Below are positions 23,675 to 31,430 of a stretch of DNA of 36,841 nt, one piece after another. A model generated the notes under the pieces. The model saw only the letters and a program-made list of their open reading frames with translations. It made no database searches and had not been told where the DNA came from. The stretch lies in the IMG/VR virus record IMGVR_UViG_3300020159_002162, positions 1-36,841 of that record. One strand, written 5' to 3'. Every line of letters starts with the position of its first letter. The first letter of the stretch is position 1. Origin of the DNA: a virus. Made by a program: the position numbers and the translations under genes.

Positions 23675-25072
23675 TCACAAATATGCATTTTCGCCATTTT
23701 CCTTTTGGCGAGCAGCATTCCATTTACTTCTCAATGTATTCTTTACACTATTGTCCGAGTCCTGCATTTCTGCTTGAATTTGCATCGACTCTGAAGATTT
23801 TGAATCATACAATTCAATTTGACCTTTGCTTGTATCCATTCGCGCATACAATGTGATGCCATCTGGTCCAAATCTGTTCTTGATTACATGGCAGCGAGCA
23901 GTATTGTTCGCTTTGTCGTTTGTGTTACGAGAAACGCTGATAACAAAGTCGGCAGTCATGATCTTGCGATATGAGTCGGCAATGTTATGAGCCTGAACAA
24001 CATCTTCTTGTCCACCACTTCGGTTTGTCTGTGAAGCAGTCCATACAGGAATCTGAAGTTCACCAGCGGCTTGGCGCAGTTCTTCATAGATACCACCAGC
24101 TTCACTATAACTGTTGCTGTTGCTATCTTTTTCAAGCGGACGAAGAATGTCGGCATAATCGACAACCATTTCATCAATCTTGATCCCTTCAAGTGCTTGA
24201 ATGCGTTCAATATGAAACTTAAGAGACTGGGCACTAACTGTCTTGAGTGGGAAATACTTTACAAACAGTTTTCCATCAATTTGCTTGATTGCTTCTTCAA
24301 CATCACTTTGACGATGCTTGATTTCCTGAAAATCAATTCCAGTAAAACAGCAGTCATAGCGCAGACCGACATAATTTTCATTAAGCTCAAGTGTGAAGTG
24401 AGCAATATTCTTACCCTGCTTCATTGCTTTTGCGCCAAGACTGCAAAGCAGCCAAGACTTGCCGATGCCAGCGGGTGCAACGACAATCCCAAGTTCTCCC
24501 GGTCCAAGACCACCATCCATGAGCGAATCAACAACTTCCCATCCAGTCGAGATCGTCTTACGGCACATTTCACTCATGCGCCCAGCAACTTCCTTGTGAT
24601 AATTGTGACCAAGATTACGTTCCATACCAGCCTTCATGGCACGATCAATCAACGCCTTGATTCTATCATACTGTCCAGATTGAAGATGATCAACCGACTG
24701 CATGATAGCACCCTTGAGCTTTTGATTCTTGCAAAATTCAAGAAATTGTTCACGTACAAACTGAAGATCTGTTTCGCTGACCTTGCTATATACACGACGA
24801 AGTTGTTCAGTTACAGATTCCTTCAATTCGGCGTTTTCAATGGTATCAACACGGACCTTGAATACTTGCATAGTAGGCAATTCCTTATAATCCATGTGAT
24901 AATGGATGATTTCCTTCAGTATCCATTGATGGGCGGAATTTTCAAACGCCTCCACATCAATGATATCTACCACACGCTCTAGGAAAGATCTATCCGTGAG
25001 AATGCTCGCGATGATTTTAACTTGGAAATCCAAGCCAAACTTATGTAGGTTGTCTATAATTACTGGTGCCAT
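23675..25072 (-). CDS. 41: Replicative DNA helicase, gp41/DnaB-like
   Basis: The 465-aa protein (T4 gp41 is 475) has an N-terminal helical domain (DFQVKIIASILTDRSFLERV) and a RecA-like domain with Walker A APAGIGKSW (199-207), TLELNENYVG (E229), Walker B MVVDYADIL (302-310), ASQTNRSGGQ and the Arg-finger region KNRFGPDGI. It would form the hexamer that unwinds DNA 5' to 3' ahead of polymerase B. The C-terminal tail of about 50 residues is polar. No gp61 primase is visible in the window. The gene has its own promoter (25092-25118), with the ATG at 25072 after 19 nt. It lies between nrdB and the FEN nuclease. Confidence 0.93.
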   Translation of the reverse strand: MAPVIIDNLHKFGLDFQVKIIASILTDRSFLERVVDIIDVEAFENSAHQWILKEIIHYHMDYKELPTMQVFKVRVDTIENAELKESVTEQLRRVYSKVSETDLQFVREQFLEFCKNQKLKGAIMQSVDHLQSGQYDRIKALIDRAMKAGMERNLGHNYHKEVAGRMSEMCRKTISTGWEVVDSLMDGGLGPGELGIVVAPAGIGKSWLLCSLGAKAMKQGKNIAHFTLELNENYVGLRYDCCFTGIDFQEIKHRQSDVEEAIKQIDGKLFVKYFPLKTVSAQSLKFHIERIQALEGIKIDEMVVDYADILRPLEKDSNSNSYSEAGGIYEELRQAAGELQIPVWTASQTNRSGGQEDVVQAHNIADSYRKIMTADFVISVSRNTNDKANNTARCHVIKNRFGPDGITLYARMDTSKGQIELYDSKSSESMQIQAEMQDSDNSVKNTLRSKWNAARQKENGENAYL

Positions 25073-25091
25073 ATGATTAAGTGAATATAAA

Positions 25092-25118
25092 GCTATACGA
25101 CTGTCGTCGCTCCGTCAA
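25092..25118 (-). promoter_or_regulatory. Promoter of the gp41 helicase gene
   Basis: TTGACG (25118-25113), 15 bp and TATAGC (25097-25092), 19 nt before the ATG at 25072. The spacer is one base shorter than the usual 16. Confidence 0.55.
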
Positions 25119-25137
25119 CGATTAAATATTGAAACAT

Positions 25138-26247
25138 TTAAGATGCTGCAAAAACCGACAACGGATAAAATACTTCCTGAAGCCATACATGGAAATTGGG
25201 AATACTGGAGTGCATTCCATGTGTGGTTAATTTCTGAATGAAATGAAATTTATTGAAAGCATAAATGTGCTCTGTGCCTTCTTGTATCTTTAATTGAAGT
25301 GAAGGAGAAAAATCTGGGTTCTTCAATTGCATCAGTGTGTAATTTCTTTGAACAATCTCGGCATGTTCAACCACAGATGCATATGCTTTCTTTTCATTGA
25401 CGCAATCTTTTGCGCGTAATAGAATTTTTTCCACAGATGTTTCTTCTGCTTCAGTAAGCATAGGAAAATTCTTGATCGCTGTCTTTAATCCGATTCCTTT
25501 TACTCCATCAATATTATCAGATGAATCTCCTTCAAGTATGCGATAGTATATGAAATTCGTAGGATGAATACCATATTCATTGATTACATCGGCAATTCCA
25601 TACACCTTCTTCTTGATTGGACTCCAAATCTGGACACGGTCATTAATCAACTGCATAAAGTCTTTGTCGCCACTCATGATTGTGACTCGACCATCTTTAT
25701 ACATTTGTGTAGCAATATATGCAATAGCATCATCAGCTTCAATATGATCAATTGAAATTACACTCACAGGAAGTTCTTGTAGGAATGATACAAGTTTACC
25801 CATTTGTTCGACCACTGATTTCTGTTCAGTTTCAGTGTCAGACATTTCCTCGTATGCACGATTAAGACGCTTCATTACTTTGCGTCCTTCTTTGTATTGT
25901 GGATATAACTTTCTGCGTCTTTCACTTCCGCCCTTACCATCAAATACAATGATGACTCTGGTCGGGCGTAATAGTTTTATTGTATAACCAAGACTGCTCA
26001 AGAAACCAGAAACTCCACCAACATGATCACCATTATCACTTAATGTTGGAACCACAGTCCAACAACGAATGAAATTATTTGTTCCATCAACAACGAGAAC
26101 ATCGCTGTTCTTTTCTTTCTTCGTGTTTACAGGCAAAGCAGCATGCTCCGCTTTTATCTGAGAAAAGATGGATGAGAATTTCTTTTTTGTTTCCTCTTGC
26201 TTCATGATATGATAACCGTGTGGAGGTATTTCACTCCACATGGTCAT
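25138..26247 (-). CDS. rnh: 5'-3' exonuclease/flap endonuclease, RNase H-like (FEN family)
   Basis: The FEN nuclease metal residues are present: VVDGTNNF (D54), VIIVFDGKGG (D103), IEADDAIAY (E170, D172, D173), SGDKDF (D194, D196) and GDSSDNIDGV (D241, D244), followed by a helix-hairpin-helix GVKGIGLKTA (248-257) and the basic arch segment ERRRKLYPQYKEGRK. The length of 369 aa exceeds T4 RNase H (305), partly through an N-terminal extension of about 45 residues. It would remove RNA primers and 5' flaps. The ATG at 26247 is 6 nt after the uvsX stop; a later ATG (MKQEE, residue 15) is a possible alternative start. Confidence 0.9.
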   Translation of the reverse strand: MTMWSEIPPHGYHIMKQEETKKKFSSIFSQIKAEHAALPVNTKKEKNSDVLVVDGTNNFIRCWTVVPTLSDNGDHVGGVSGFLSSLGYTIKLLRPTRVIIVFDGKGGSERRRKLYPQYKEGRKVMKRLNRAYEEMSDTETEQKSVVEQMGKLVSFLQELPVSVISIDHIEADDAIAYIATQMYKDGRVTIMSGDKDFMQLINDRVQIWSPIKKKVYGIADVINEYGIHPTNFIYYRILEGDSSDNIDGVKGIGLKTAIKNFPMLTEAEETSVEKILLRAKDCVNEKKAYASVVEHAEIVQRNYTLMQLKNPDFSPSLQLKIQEGTEHIYAFNKFHFIQKLTTHGMHSSIPNFHVWLQEVFYPLSVFAAS

Positions 26248-26253
26248 TTGTTT

Positions 26254-27486
26254 TTATTCGTTGGAACCTTCAGATGCTTCGTCATATTCAACGTCATCCG
26301 AGATTTCAGAATTTGGAGCCTTGTACTTCATTACGAAGTTTTCACACAACTTGGTATACAAGTATTCTCTACATTCTGGACGATCCTTCAACAATTTTGG
26401 CAAGTCCTTCTTTTCAAACACGACTGTCTCTGGTTCTTTACCAGCGACTTCCATGATGAATTGTAGGTTTTTTGCCTTCTTGTCTTCTTCTTTTTCCTCT
26501 TCAATCTGTTTCTTTGTTTTCTTTTCTCCGGCGACTTTCACCTTTTTAGCATTAGTAATAATATCCCATTCAATGAGATGTTCCAACCAATTACTATAAT
26601 TGTCGATACCGCGATCAAAGTAGATATCAAATTCAACCGTTCTCATAGGTGGACCCATGCGGTTCTTGACAACTTTGCACTTTGTGCGGATACCAACAGT
26701 TTGTTTGTCGGCATTCTTGATCTGGTTCATCTGCTGCAACCGCAGACGAAGGGAGGCGTGGAAAGCAATAGCCTTGCCACCGCTTGTTGTCCAAGGATCA
26801 CCGAGGCCAACAAATCCAACCTTCTGACGAAGTTGGTTAGTGAAACACAGGCAGATGCGCTGCTTGCCGATCAATCCTGTGACCTTTCGCATCGCCTTGC
26901 TGATGGCGATAGCTTTGCCCGTTGCATAACCATCGGCACCATGATCGCTAGCCAATTCCTTCTTTGTAGAAGCAGCGGCAACAGAATCAACAAGAATTGT
27001 AACAAGACGATTCTTGTTTGACTTGCGAACAAGTGCAATGATCTCTTCAACTTTGTCAAATACATCCTCCACCGTGTCTACGTTGATATACATCATCTTT
27101 GGTATATCAACTCCAATCGCAGTTAGAAAGTCGGTGGACACAGACGTTTCAGTGTCAATAAATACCGCCAATCCTCCTTTGCGTTGTGTTTCAGCAAGAA
27201 GATGTGCTCCCATAAGACTCTTACCAGATGCTTCTAGTCCAGTTAGTTCGGTAATACGACCAACGGGTAGTCCTCCATTAGGACGATTTGCGATTGTAAG
27301 ATCAACCAAGCTATTGCCAGTTGATACCCAATCGGTAATTTGTGACGGGTCATCTTCGGCATCAAGAAAAAACGCAACCTTGCCATCACTGTTTTTATTC
27401 AGTGATTCAGCAATAGATTCCGCCAATTCATCTCTACCAGAAGTCAATTCTACTTCAACAGACTTTTTCTTTTTTTCTTTTTCCAT
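26254..27486 (-). CDS. uvsX: UvsX/RecA-family recombinase
   Basis: The 410-aa protein has Walker A GLEASGKS (83-90), the catalytic Glu in DTETSVS (E113), Walker B LVDSVAA (D167), loop segments QLRQKVGF and KVVKNRMGPPMRTV, and a long Lys/Glu-rich C-terminal region ending in an acidic tail. T4 UvsX is 391 aa. It would form the presynaptic filament for strand exchange and recombination-dependent replication. The frame remains open upstream to 27540, but I choose the ATG at 27486 (MEKEKKKKS), because the upstream part lies in a strong hairpin (27509-27536). It follows SSB and precedes the FEN nuclease with a 6-nt gap. Confidence 0.94.
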   Translation of the reverse strand: MEKEKKKKSVEVELTSGRDELAESIAESLNKNSDGKVAFFLDAEDDPSQITDWVSTGNSLVDLTIANRPNGGLPVGRITELTGLEASGKSLMGAHLLAETQRKGGLAVFIDTETSVSTDFLTAIGVDIPKMMYINVDTVEDVFDKVEEIIALVRKSNKNRLVTILVDSVAAASTKKELASDHGADGYATGKAIAISKAMRKVTGLIGKQRICLCFTNQLRQKVGFVGLGDPWTTSGGKAIAFHASLRLRLQQMNQIKNADKQTVGIRTKCKVVKNRMGPPMRTVEFDIYFDRGIDNYSNWLEHLIEWDIITNAKKVKVAGEKKTKKQIEEEKEEDKKAKNLQFIMEVAGKEPETVVFEKKDLPKLLKDRPECREYLYTKLCENFVMKYKAPNSEISDDVEYDEASEGSNE

Positions 27487-27508
27487 AATGTTTATAGTTG
27501 AGATTAAA

Positions 27509-27536
27509 GGTGTGCCGCGCACCCACGCGGCACACC
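27509..27536 (-). terminator. Strong hairpin between SSB and uvsX (partial terminator or processing site)
   Basis: An 11-bp GC-rich stem (GGTGTGCCGCG / CGCGGCACACC) with a 6-nt loop, followed on the minus strand by TTTAATC. The short T tract makes it a weak or leaky terminator, which would lower uvsX relative to SSB; a role in mRNA stability is also possible. Confidence 0.6.
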
Positions 27537-27566
27537 CCACTTAATCATTTCACCAACATCCAACTC

Positions 27567-28388
27567 TTACGAGTTGAACAAGTCGTTGAATTCGTCAGCA
27601 ATTGCCTTGCTGGAGTTAGCTGGCTTGATAGCCGCCTTTGCTGTTGCGCTCTGAACAGGCTTTGCAGAAGCTTCTTCGGATGTTTCAGTTGTCTCGGAGG
27701 TTTCCGGTGCAACTTCACCATCAGGATTTGCTTCGGATGCATTAAGCCAAGTATCCATCACAGCAGCAAGTTCTTCGTAAGTCAGTTCAGGGAACAGTTC
27801 TGTGACATTCTTTTGATTCTTGATCTTCTCTTTCACTGCATTTTCACTTGGATCGAATGCAATGCTAGTGTTTGGCTTGACACGGATTGTGGTCTCGGGA
27901 AAACTCTTTCCAGTTTCCTCCGCTGTCTTGAACTCGACAGTGATGTCGCGTCCAGTCTTGAGATCAGTGATATCACCGTAATCGGGATCGGCAATGATCG
28001 CGAGTAGTTCCTGATAAACCTGCTTGCCCATGCCCCAGAACTTCACACCCTCGGACTCTTGTCCGCGAACGAGAATAGGAACATATGTGCGAAGCTTTGG
28101 TTCAAGTGCACGACCTTGCTTCCAATCATCCTTGGATCCACTCTTCTTGAGTTTGTTGGCAAACTCAACAATGGGGTCGGGACGACCAAATGAGGACGGA
28201 GACAAATATGTCTTTCCGTTCATGTTATAATGGAAAAGCAGTTCAATGAACGGATTTTCGAGATTGTGAGAATAGGGAACAATACGGATCGTTTGTTTGC
28301 CCTGCGGCTTCCACAGCGCGGTGGACTTTGTAGTGTTGTTCTTGAGTGTATCAAGACGCGACTTAATTTTGTTTAGATCTAATGGCAT
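27567..28388 (-). CDS. 32: Single-stranded DNA-binding protein, gp32-like
   Basis: The 273-aa protein (T4 gp32 is 301) begins with the basic N-terminal region MPLDLNKIKSRLDTLKNN, then KQTIRIVPYSHNLENPFIELLFHYN, SPSSFGRPDPIVEF, YVPILVRGQESEGVKFWGMGKQVYQ and GRDITVEFK, matching the OB-fold core of T4-type SSB. The C-terminal 60 residues are Ala/Ser/Thr/Glu-rich and end IADEFNDLFNS, the acidic tail that recruits replication partners. There is no cysteine in the whole protein, so the zinc finger of T4 gp32 is absent. The leader is about 65 nt with an inverted repeat and an A-rich stretch, resembling the translational operator of T4 gene 32. Confidence 0.92.
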   Translation of the reverse strand: MPLDLNKIKSRLDTLKNNTTKSTALWKPQGKQTIRIVPYSHNLENPFIELLFHYNMNGKTYLSPSSFGRPDPIVEFANKLKKSGSKDDWKQGRALEPKLRTYVPILVRGQESEGVKFWGMGKQVYQELLAIIADPDYGDITDLKTGRDITVEFKTAEETGKSFPETTIRVKPNTSIAFDPSENAVKEKIKNQKNVTELFPELTYEELAAVMDTWLNASEANPDGEVAPETSETTETSEEASAKPVQSATAKAAIKPANSSKAIADEFNDLFNS

Positions 28389-28418
28389 AATTTTTTATTC
28401 GTTAATGTTTAATGTTGT

Positions 28419-28450
28419 TTGACCAATTTGAAAGTACTCAACTCGGTCAA
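28419..28450 (-). promoter_or_regulatory. Possible autoregulatory leader hairpin of the SSB mRNA
   Basis: TTGACC and GGTCAA pair across about 20 nt; inner bases can add a short TTGA/TCAA helix. About 30 nt of A-rich unstructured sequence follows, up to the ATG at 28388. T4 gene 32 mRNA has a pseudoknot followed by an unstructured A/U-rich region that gp32 coats to block its own translation. The layout is similar, but a pseudoknot is not shown. Confidence 0.4.
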
Positions 28451-28458
28451 TGTTGAAT

Positions 28459-28487
28459 ACTATGAACTAATAAATGGCAATCGTCAA
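28459..28487 (-). promoter_or_regulatory. Promoter of the SSB gene
   Basis: TTGACG (28487-28482), 17 bp and CATAGT (28464-28459). It gives a 5' leader of about 65 nt before the ATG at 28388, the longest leader among the promoters in this window. Confidence 0.55.
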
Positions 28488-28587
28488 TCTATAAATAACC
28501 CAAGGTCATTTTTTTCAATCGTTAATTGTTCATTCGTTAATTCGGATATAACTATATCCCATATGAACAATCCGTCAAGTATATATG

Positions 28588-28986
28588 TTAATTTATACGA
28601 TAAATTTTCAGCAATTTTGTTGGAGTGATTTTCACTTTTCCATCTCTTGCTGATATGAAACAATTGCTGTAATTTTCCCAAGCTATCTTGTGGCTTGATG
28701 ATTGTACTCCGTTGTTCTCATGAAGTATCAATCCGTTCAATGCATTTATACTGTATATGATATTATATTCTTTTTTACGATGTACTGAAATTGTATTGGG
28801 ATAAAATTGCCCACCATTCTTTACTACATTGTATGTAAGAAATATTTCGTTTGAGTTTGATTTGCTTTCTAGCACATACACTTTTCCATCAACTACCTGA
28901 TAATATTCGGAGATAGATTCTATCTCTTGCATATACGTGTCCTTTTTGGAAAAAGTACACAATAGTTGTGTGTTATGCTCTGGCAT
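28588..28986 (-). CDS. Hypothetical protein (132 aa)
   Basis: I do not recognise this protein with confidence. It looks beta-rich: YYQVVDGKVYVLES, EIFLTYNVVKNGG, FYPNTISVHRKKEY, IIYSINALNGLI and KIAWENYSNCFISARDGKVKI. The mix of aromatic residues and Lys suggests a small globular protein. The ATG at 28986 lies 5 nt after the stop of the upstream 286-aa gene, so it shares that transcript. A gap of 199 bases to SSB follows; it holds the SSB promoter and leader and no other clear feature. Confidence 0.7.
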   Translation of the reverse strand: MPEHNTQLLCTFSKKDTYMQEIESISEYYQVVDGKVYVLESKSNSNEIFLTYNVVKNGGQFYPNTISVHRKKEYNIIYSINALNGLILHENNGVQSSSHKIAWENYSNCFISARDGKVKITPTKLLKIYRIN

Positions 28987-28991
28987 ATGTG

Positions 28992-29852
28992 TTATACTTT
29001 AGGCATATTCTTTTCTGCAAAGATTTTATATTCTTCGCGATCATTTGACCTTATAGGAACAACTTCTCCAGTTAACCCAGTAACCGCAACAGGGTTGCCT
29101 TCGGCATCTCTATATTCTCCATATGGAGTAGATGTCCATCCTTTCTGGGATGCAAACTTCTTTGATACAGATGCATATTGATCTGGCGGTGTGGTGACTA
29201 CTGGTACATCAATTGCAGGTACTTCCGCTGGCTTTGTAGCTGCCTGTTTATCTGCTGGAGCGGCGGCTGTGGCGGATGATGGTTCGGTTGTATCGGCTGG
29301 AGCTTGTTCGGGAGCTTGTGAAGGTTCCTTTGAAGCTCCTGACTTTGCTGTCAACGATGCCAATCTTGCTGATCTTGTGGCTGAATCTTCTGCTCCACCA
29401 GCTGTCGTTGGTTTTGCTTGAGGCGCAGTTGCTGGTTTTTTCTGCGGAGTAGGTTTTCCAGTTGCAGGTTCTACTTGCTGGGTTGCCGACACCGCTTGCT
29501 GAGTTTGTCTCTTTTGTTTGCCACGCTTTTTATAATACAAGTTCATTCCACCTTTACCGTGTGTTGGATCGGATGAAAAATGCGTTCCTTTTTTAATTGC
29601 CTTCTGTTTATATTCGGCTGATGGGAATGTTACGAGCCATCCATCTTTATTGTACGCTTGGCGTTCAGGGTGCTTACCTTCCTCCATAAACGCCTGAACA
29701 AACTCGTTCACAATCTTTTCGTCTCCACACGCATCATACATGGCTTCAGCAACAACCTGTAGATGTTCTGTATTTTTCAAATCTACCATTCCATCTGGTA
29801 TTCTGGCATCCAGCGATGCTTCTGTTATTATGTTGTCTATGAAATTATTCAT
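28992..29852 (-). CDS. Probable virion protein with a shared N-terminal module and Pro/Ala-rich linker (286 aa)
   Basis: Residues about 12-75 (ASLDARIPDGMVDL, EHLQVVAEAMYDACG, VNEFVQAFMEEGKHPERQ, DGWLVTFP) line up with the N-terminus of the 503-aa protein encoded just upstream. A basic patch GKGGMNLYYKKRGKQKRQ is followed by about 110 residues of Pro/Ala/Thr/Ser linker, then a C-terminal domain with KKFASQKGWTSTPYGEYRDAEGNPVAVTG. Before the module, IITE (8-11) resembles the (L/I)-x-E site cut by T4-type prohead protease, which would suit a head-internal protein. This location is inference; no enzymatic motif is visible. The ATG at 29852 lies 6 nt after the upstream stop. Confidence 0.7.
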   Translation of the reverse strand: MNNFIDNIITEASLDARIPDGMVDLKNTEHLQVVAEAMYDACGDEKIVNEFVQAFMEEGKHPERQAYNKDGWLVTFPSAEYKQKAIKKGTHFSSDPTHGKGGMNLYYKKRGKQKRQTQQAVSATQQVEPATGKPTPQKKPATAPQAKPTTAGGAEDSATRSARLASLTAKSGASKEPSQAPEQAPADTTEPSSATAAAPADKQAATKPAEVPAIDVPVVTTPPDQYASVSKKFASQKGWTSTPYGEYRDAEGNPVAVTGLTGEVVPIRSNDREEYKIFAEKNMPKV

Positions 29853-29858
29853 TGTATT

Positions 29859-31370
29859 TTATGAAGTTGGTTTTTCGTTTGCACCGATATCTCCAGCAGC
29901 TTGTGCTTTGCTCTTACCCATTCCCGGTACATACATATACAATTTTCCAAATCCAAGTGCCACGAACTCCAACGTCTTAATCTTGTTTTCATCATATAAT
30001 TGAGCGTCGTTGGTTCCCTTCTTTTTGCTGATGATGATCATTCTCTTGTACTTATCCGTTATGAGTTCCATTACTTCTCCCTGTACTCTTTTTTCATCCC
30101 AATTTTCTTTGAAGAAAGAAAGCTTCATACATTTTTCCGCAATCGTCGCGTCATCTTTTTCTACCTTTGGTTCAACTGGAACATCTAGTACTGCCTTTTC
30201 GCCAGTTACGTTGTCTATCTTTGCATTCAATGCTGCAACTTGATCGTCTGGAACTTTGAATTCGCGGTGTTTGTTTCCGATATCAATTTCAATCGATCCA
30301 ATATCTGGCTTCTGTCCTGATATTGGACTTTTTATTTTTTCCGATACAATGAAGATTGCATCAAACAAGAATTGAGAAACTTCTCCCACCTTTGGATCTT
30401 CGAAAAATGAATCGATTGCAGTCTTATACTTTTCCATTTTGTCAAATGGACCCATTTTCTTATACAATTTGCCATCATCTTCCAATACTTTTTTAACGAA
30501 GTCTTTCATTCCATCAGTTTTATTCGCGGCAAGTGCAAGCTCGTGAATTGCAATATTGAAATCCGAGTTTGAGAATCCGGTCAAAGTTGGCGCACTTATT
30601 GCAATTGTTGCACCAATAACTTCCTTAACTTCAACTCCACCTTTTTTATCAGCAAGTTCAGCGAATAAAATGTCCATTTCTGTTCCACCACCCGATCTTG
30701 CTCCTTTTAGAATAAAAACAATAGGTATTTCTCCACGACCACCACCCGCAAATTTAACATCATCAATTGCATTGATAAGCGGCTGAAACTCTGGGTATAC
30801 TTTTCCTTTGTATATTTCAATTGCTTCCTCAATCGTCGGCACAGTGTCATACATAGCCTTGTATTTGTTTACCAACGATTGGTTTGGGAAATTTTCAAAT
30901 ACTCTCTTTAACTTTTGAACATTTGCTATGGATACTGATTTTTGATTTCTTAGCAACTTTAGCTTTGGATCTTTTTCGGCTTTTACCAAAGCATCGCTCA
31001 TATTTTGAGTGTTCGCTCTCTTATAGCTCTTGTCTGGAAATTGTCTTTTTCCAGTGTAAATTGACTTATCTGCGTGATTGTCCTGATCAGGATGTCCTAC
31101 CGATATAAAATGTTTTATTTGTCCTTTTTTGGTTGGGTCCATTACCTTAAAAATATAATCGCGATCATCGCCATATATTTCTGGCTCTTTTCCTTCATTG
31201 AATATTGGACCCATTACCTCTACAACTTCTGGCTCAGACAATCCACATTCAAGCAATATATCTTCAAACGCTTCGATGTTTTCAAGTGTTTTATGTCCAC
31301 TGGCCAAACCGTCGTGAGAACGCAGTGCCCACTCGCTTAGAATATGCTCTATAATCTTGCTTTTATCCAT
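29859..31370 (-). CDS. Probable virion-associated protein with PD-(D/E)XK-nuclease-like motif (503 aa)
   Basis: The N-terminal module (about 11-70: LSEWALRSHDGLASGHKTLE, EAFEDILLECG, GPIFNEGKEPE) is shared with the next gene. The central part has GGGRGEIPIVFILKG (E214), GTEMDILFA (E231, D233) and GGVEVKEV (E247, K249). The order E, D, ExK across 36 residues fits the PD-(D/E)XK nuclease fold. A helical domain, a Lys/Glu linker and a beta-rich domain with KRMIIISKKKG and EFVALGFGKLYMYVPG follow. Nuclease activity is unproven; a packaged virion protein acting on DNA is one option. The ATG at 31370 is preceded after one base by TATTTATATAT. Confidence 0.65.
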   Translation of the reverse strand: MDKSKIIEHILSEWALRSHDGLASGHKTLENIEAFEDILLECGLSEPEVVEVMGPIFNEGKEPEIYGDDRDYIFKVMDPTKKGQIKHFISVGHPDQDNHADKSIYTGKRQFPDKSYKRANTQNMSDALVKAEKDPKLKLLRNQKSVSIANVQKLKRVFENFPNQSLVNKYKAMYDTVPTIEEAIEIYKGKVYPEFQPLINAIDDVKFAGGGRGEIPIVFILKGARSGGGTEMDILFAELADKKGGVEVKEVIGATIAISAPTLTGFSNSDFNIAIHELALAANKTDGMKDFVKKVLEDDGKLYKKMGPFDKMEKYKTAIDSFFEDPKVGEVSQFLFDAIFIVSEKIKSPISGQKPDIGSIEIDIGNKHREFKVPDDQVAALNAKIDNVTGEKAVLDVPVEPKVEKDDATIAEKCMKLSFFKENWDEKRVQGEVMELITDKYKRMIIISKKKGTNDAQLYDENKIKTLEFVALGFGKLYMYVPGMGKSKAQAAGDIGANEKPTS

Positions 31371-31371
31371 A

Positions 31372-31382
31372 ATATATAAATA
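31372..31382 (-). promoter_or_regulatory. TATTTATATAT element before the 503-aa gene
   Basis: The third copy of the 11-mer, one base before the ATG at 31370. It is a candidate late promoter with a leaderless transcript. Confidence 0.35.
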
Positions 31383-31387
31383 TCATC

Positions 31388-31414
31388 ATATATCACAAAC
31401 CCACAGTGATATAT
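31388..31414 (-). other. 9-bp inverted repeat downstream of the family A polymerase gene
   Basis: GTGATATAT / ATATATCAC arms (31406-31414 and 31388-31396) with a 9-nt loop, in the 60 bases between polymerase A and the 503-aa gene. It has no T tract, so it is more like an operator or RNA stability hairpin than a terminator. Confidence 0.45.
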
Positions 31415-31430
31415 ACACTTATTATAAATA

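Noticed and set aside
27487-27540. Longer uvsX start at 27540
   Set aside because: The extension is coded by the GC-rich hairpin; MEKEKKKKS at 27486 is the better start.
28489-31430. TATAAATA (T4 late promoter sequence) on the plus strand near 28491, 31375 and 31423
   Set aside because: All supported genes are on the minus strand, so these would drive antisense RNA. The 8-mer is expected a few times by chance in DNA this AT-rich. Only the shared 11-mer is kept as a finding.
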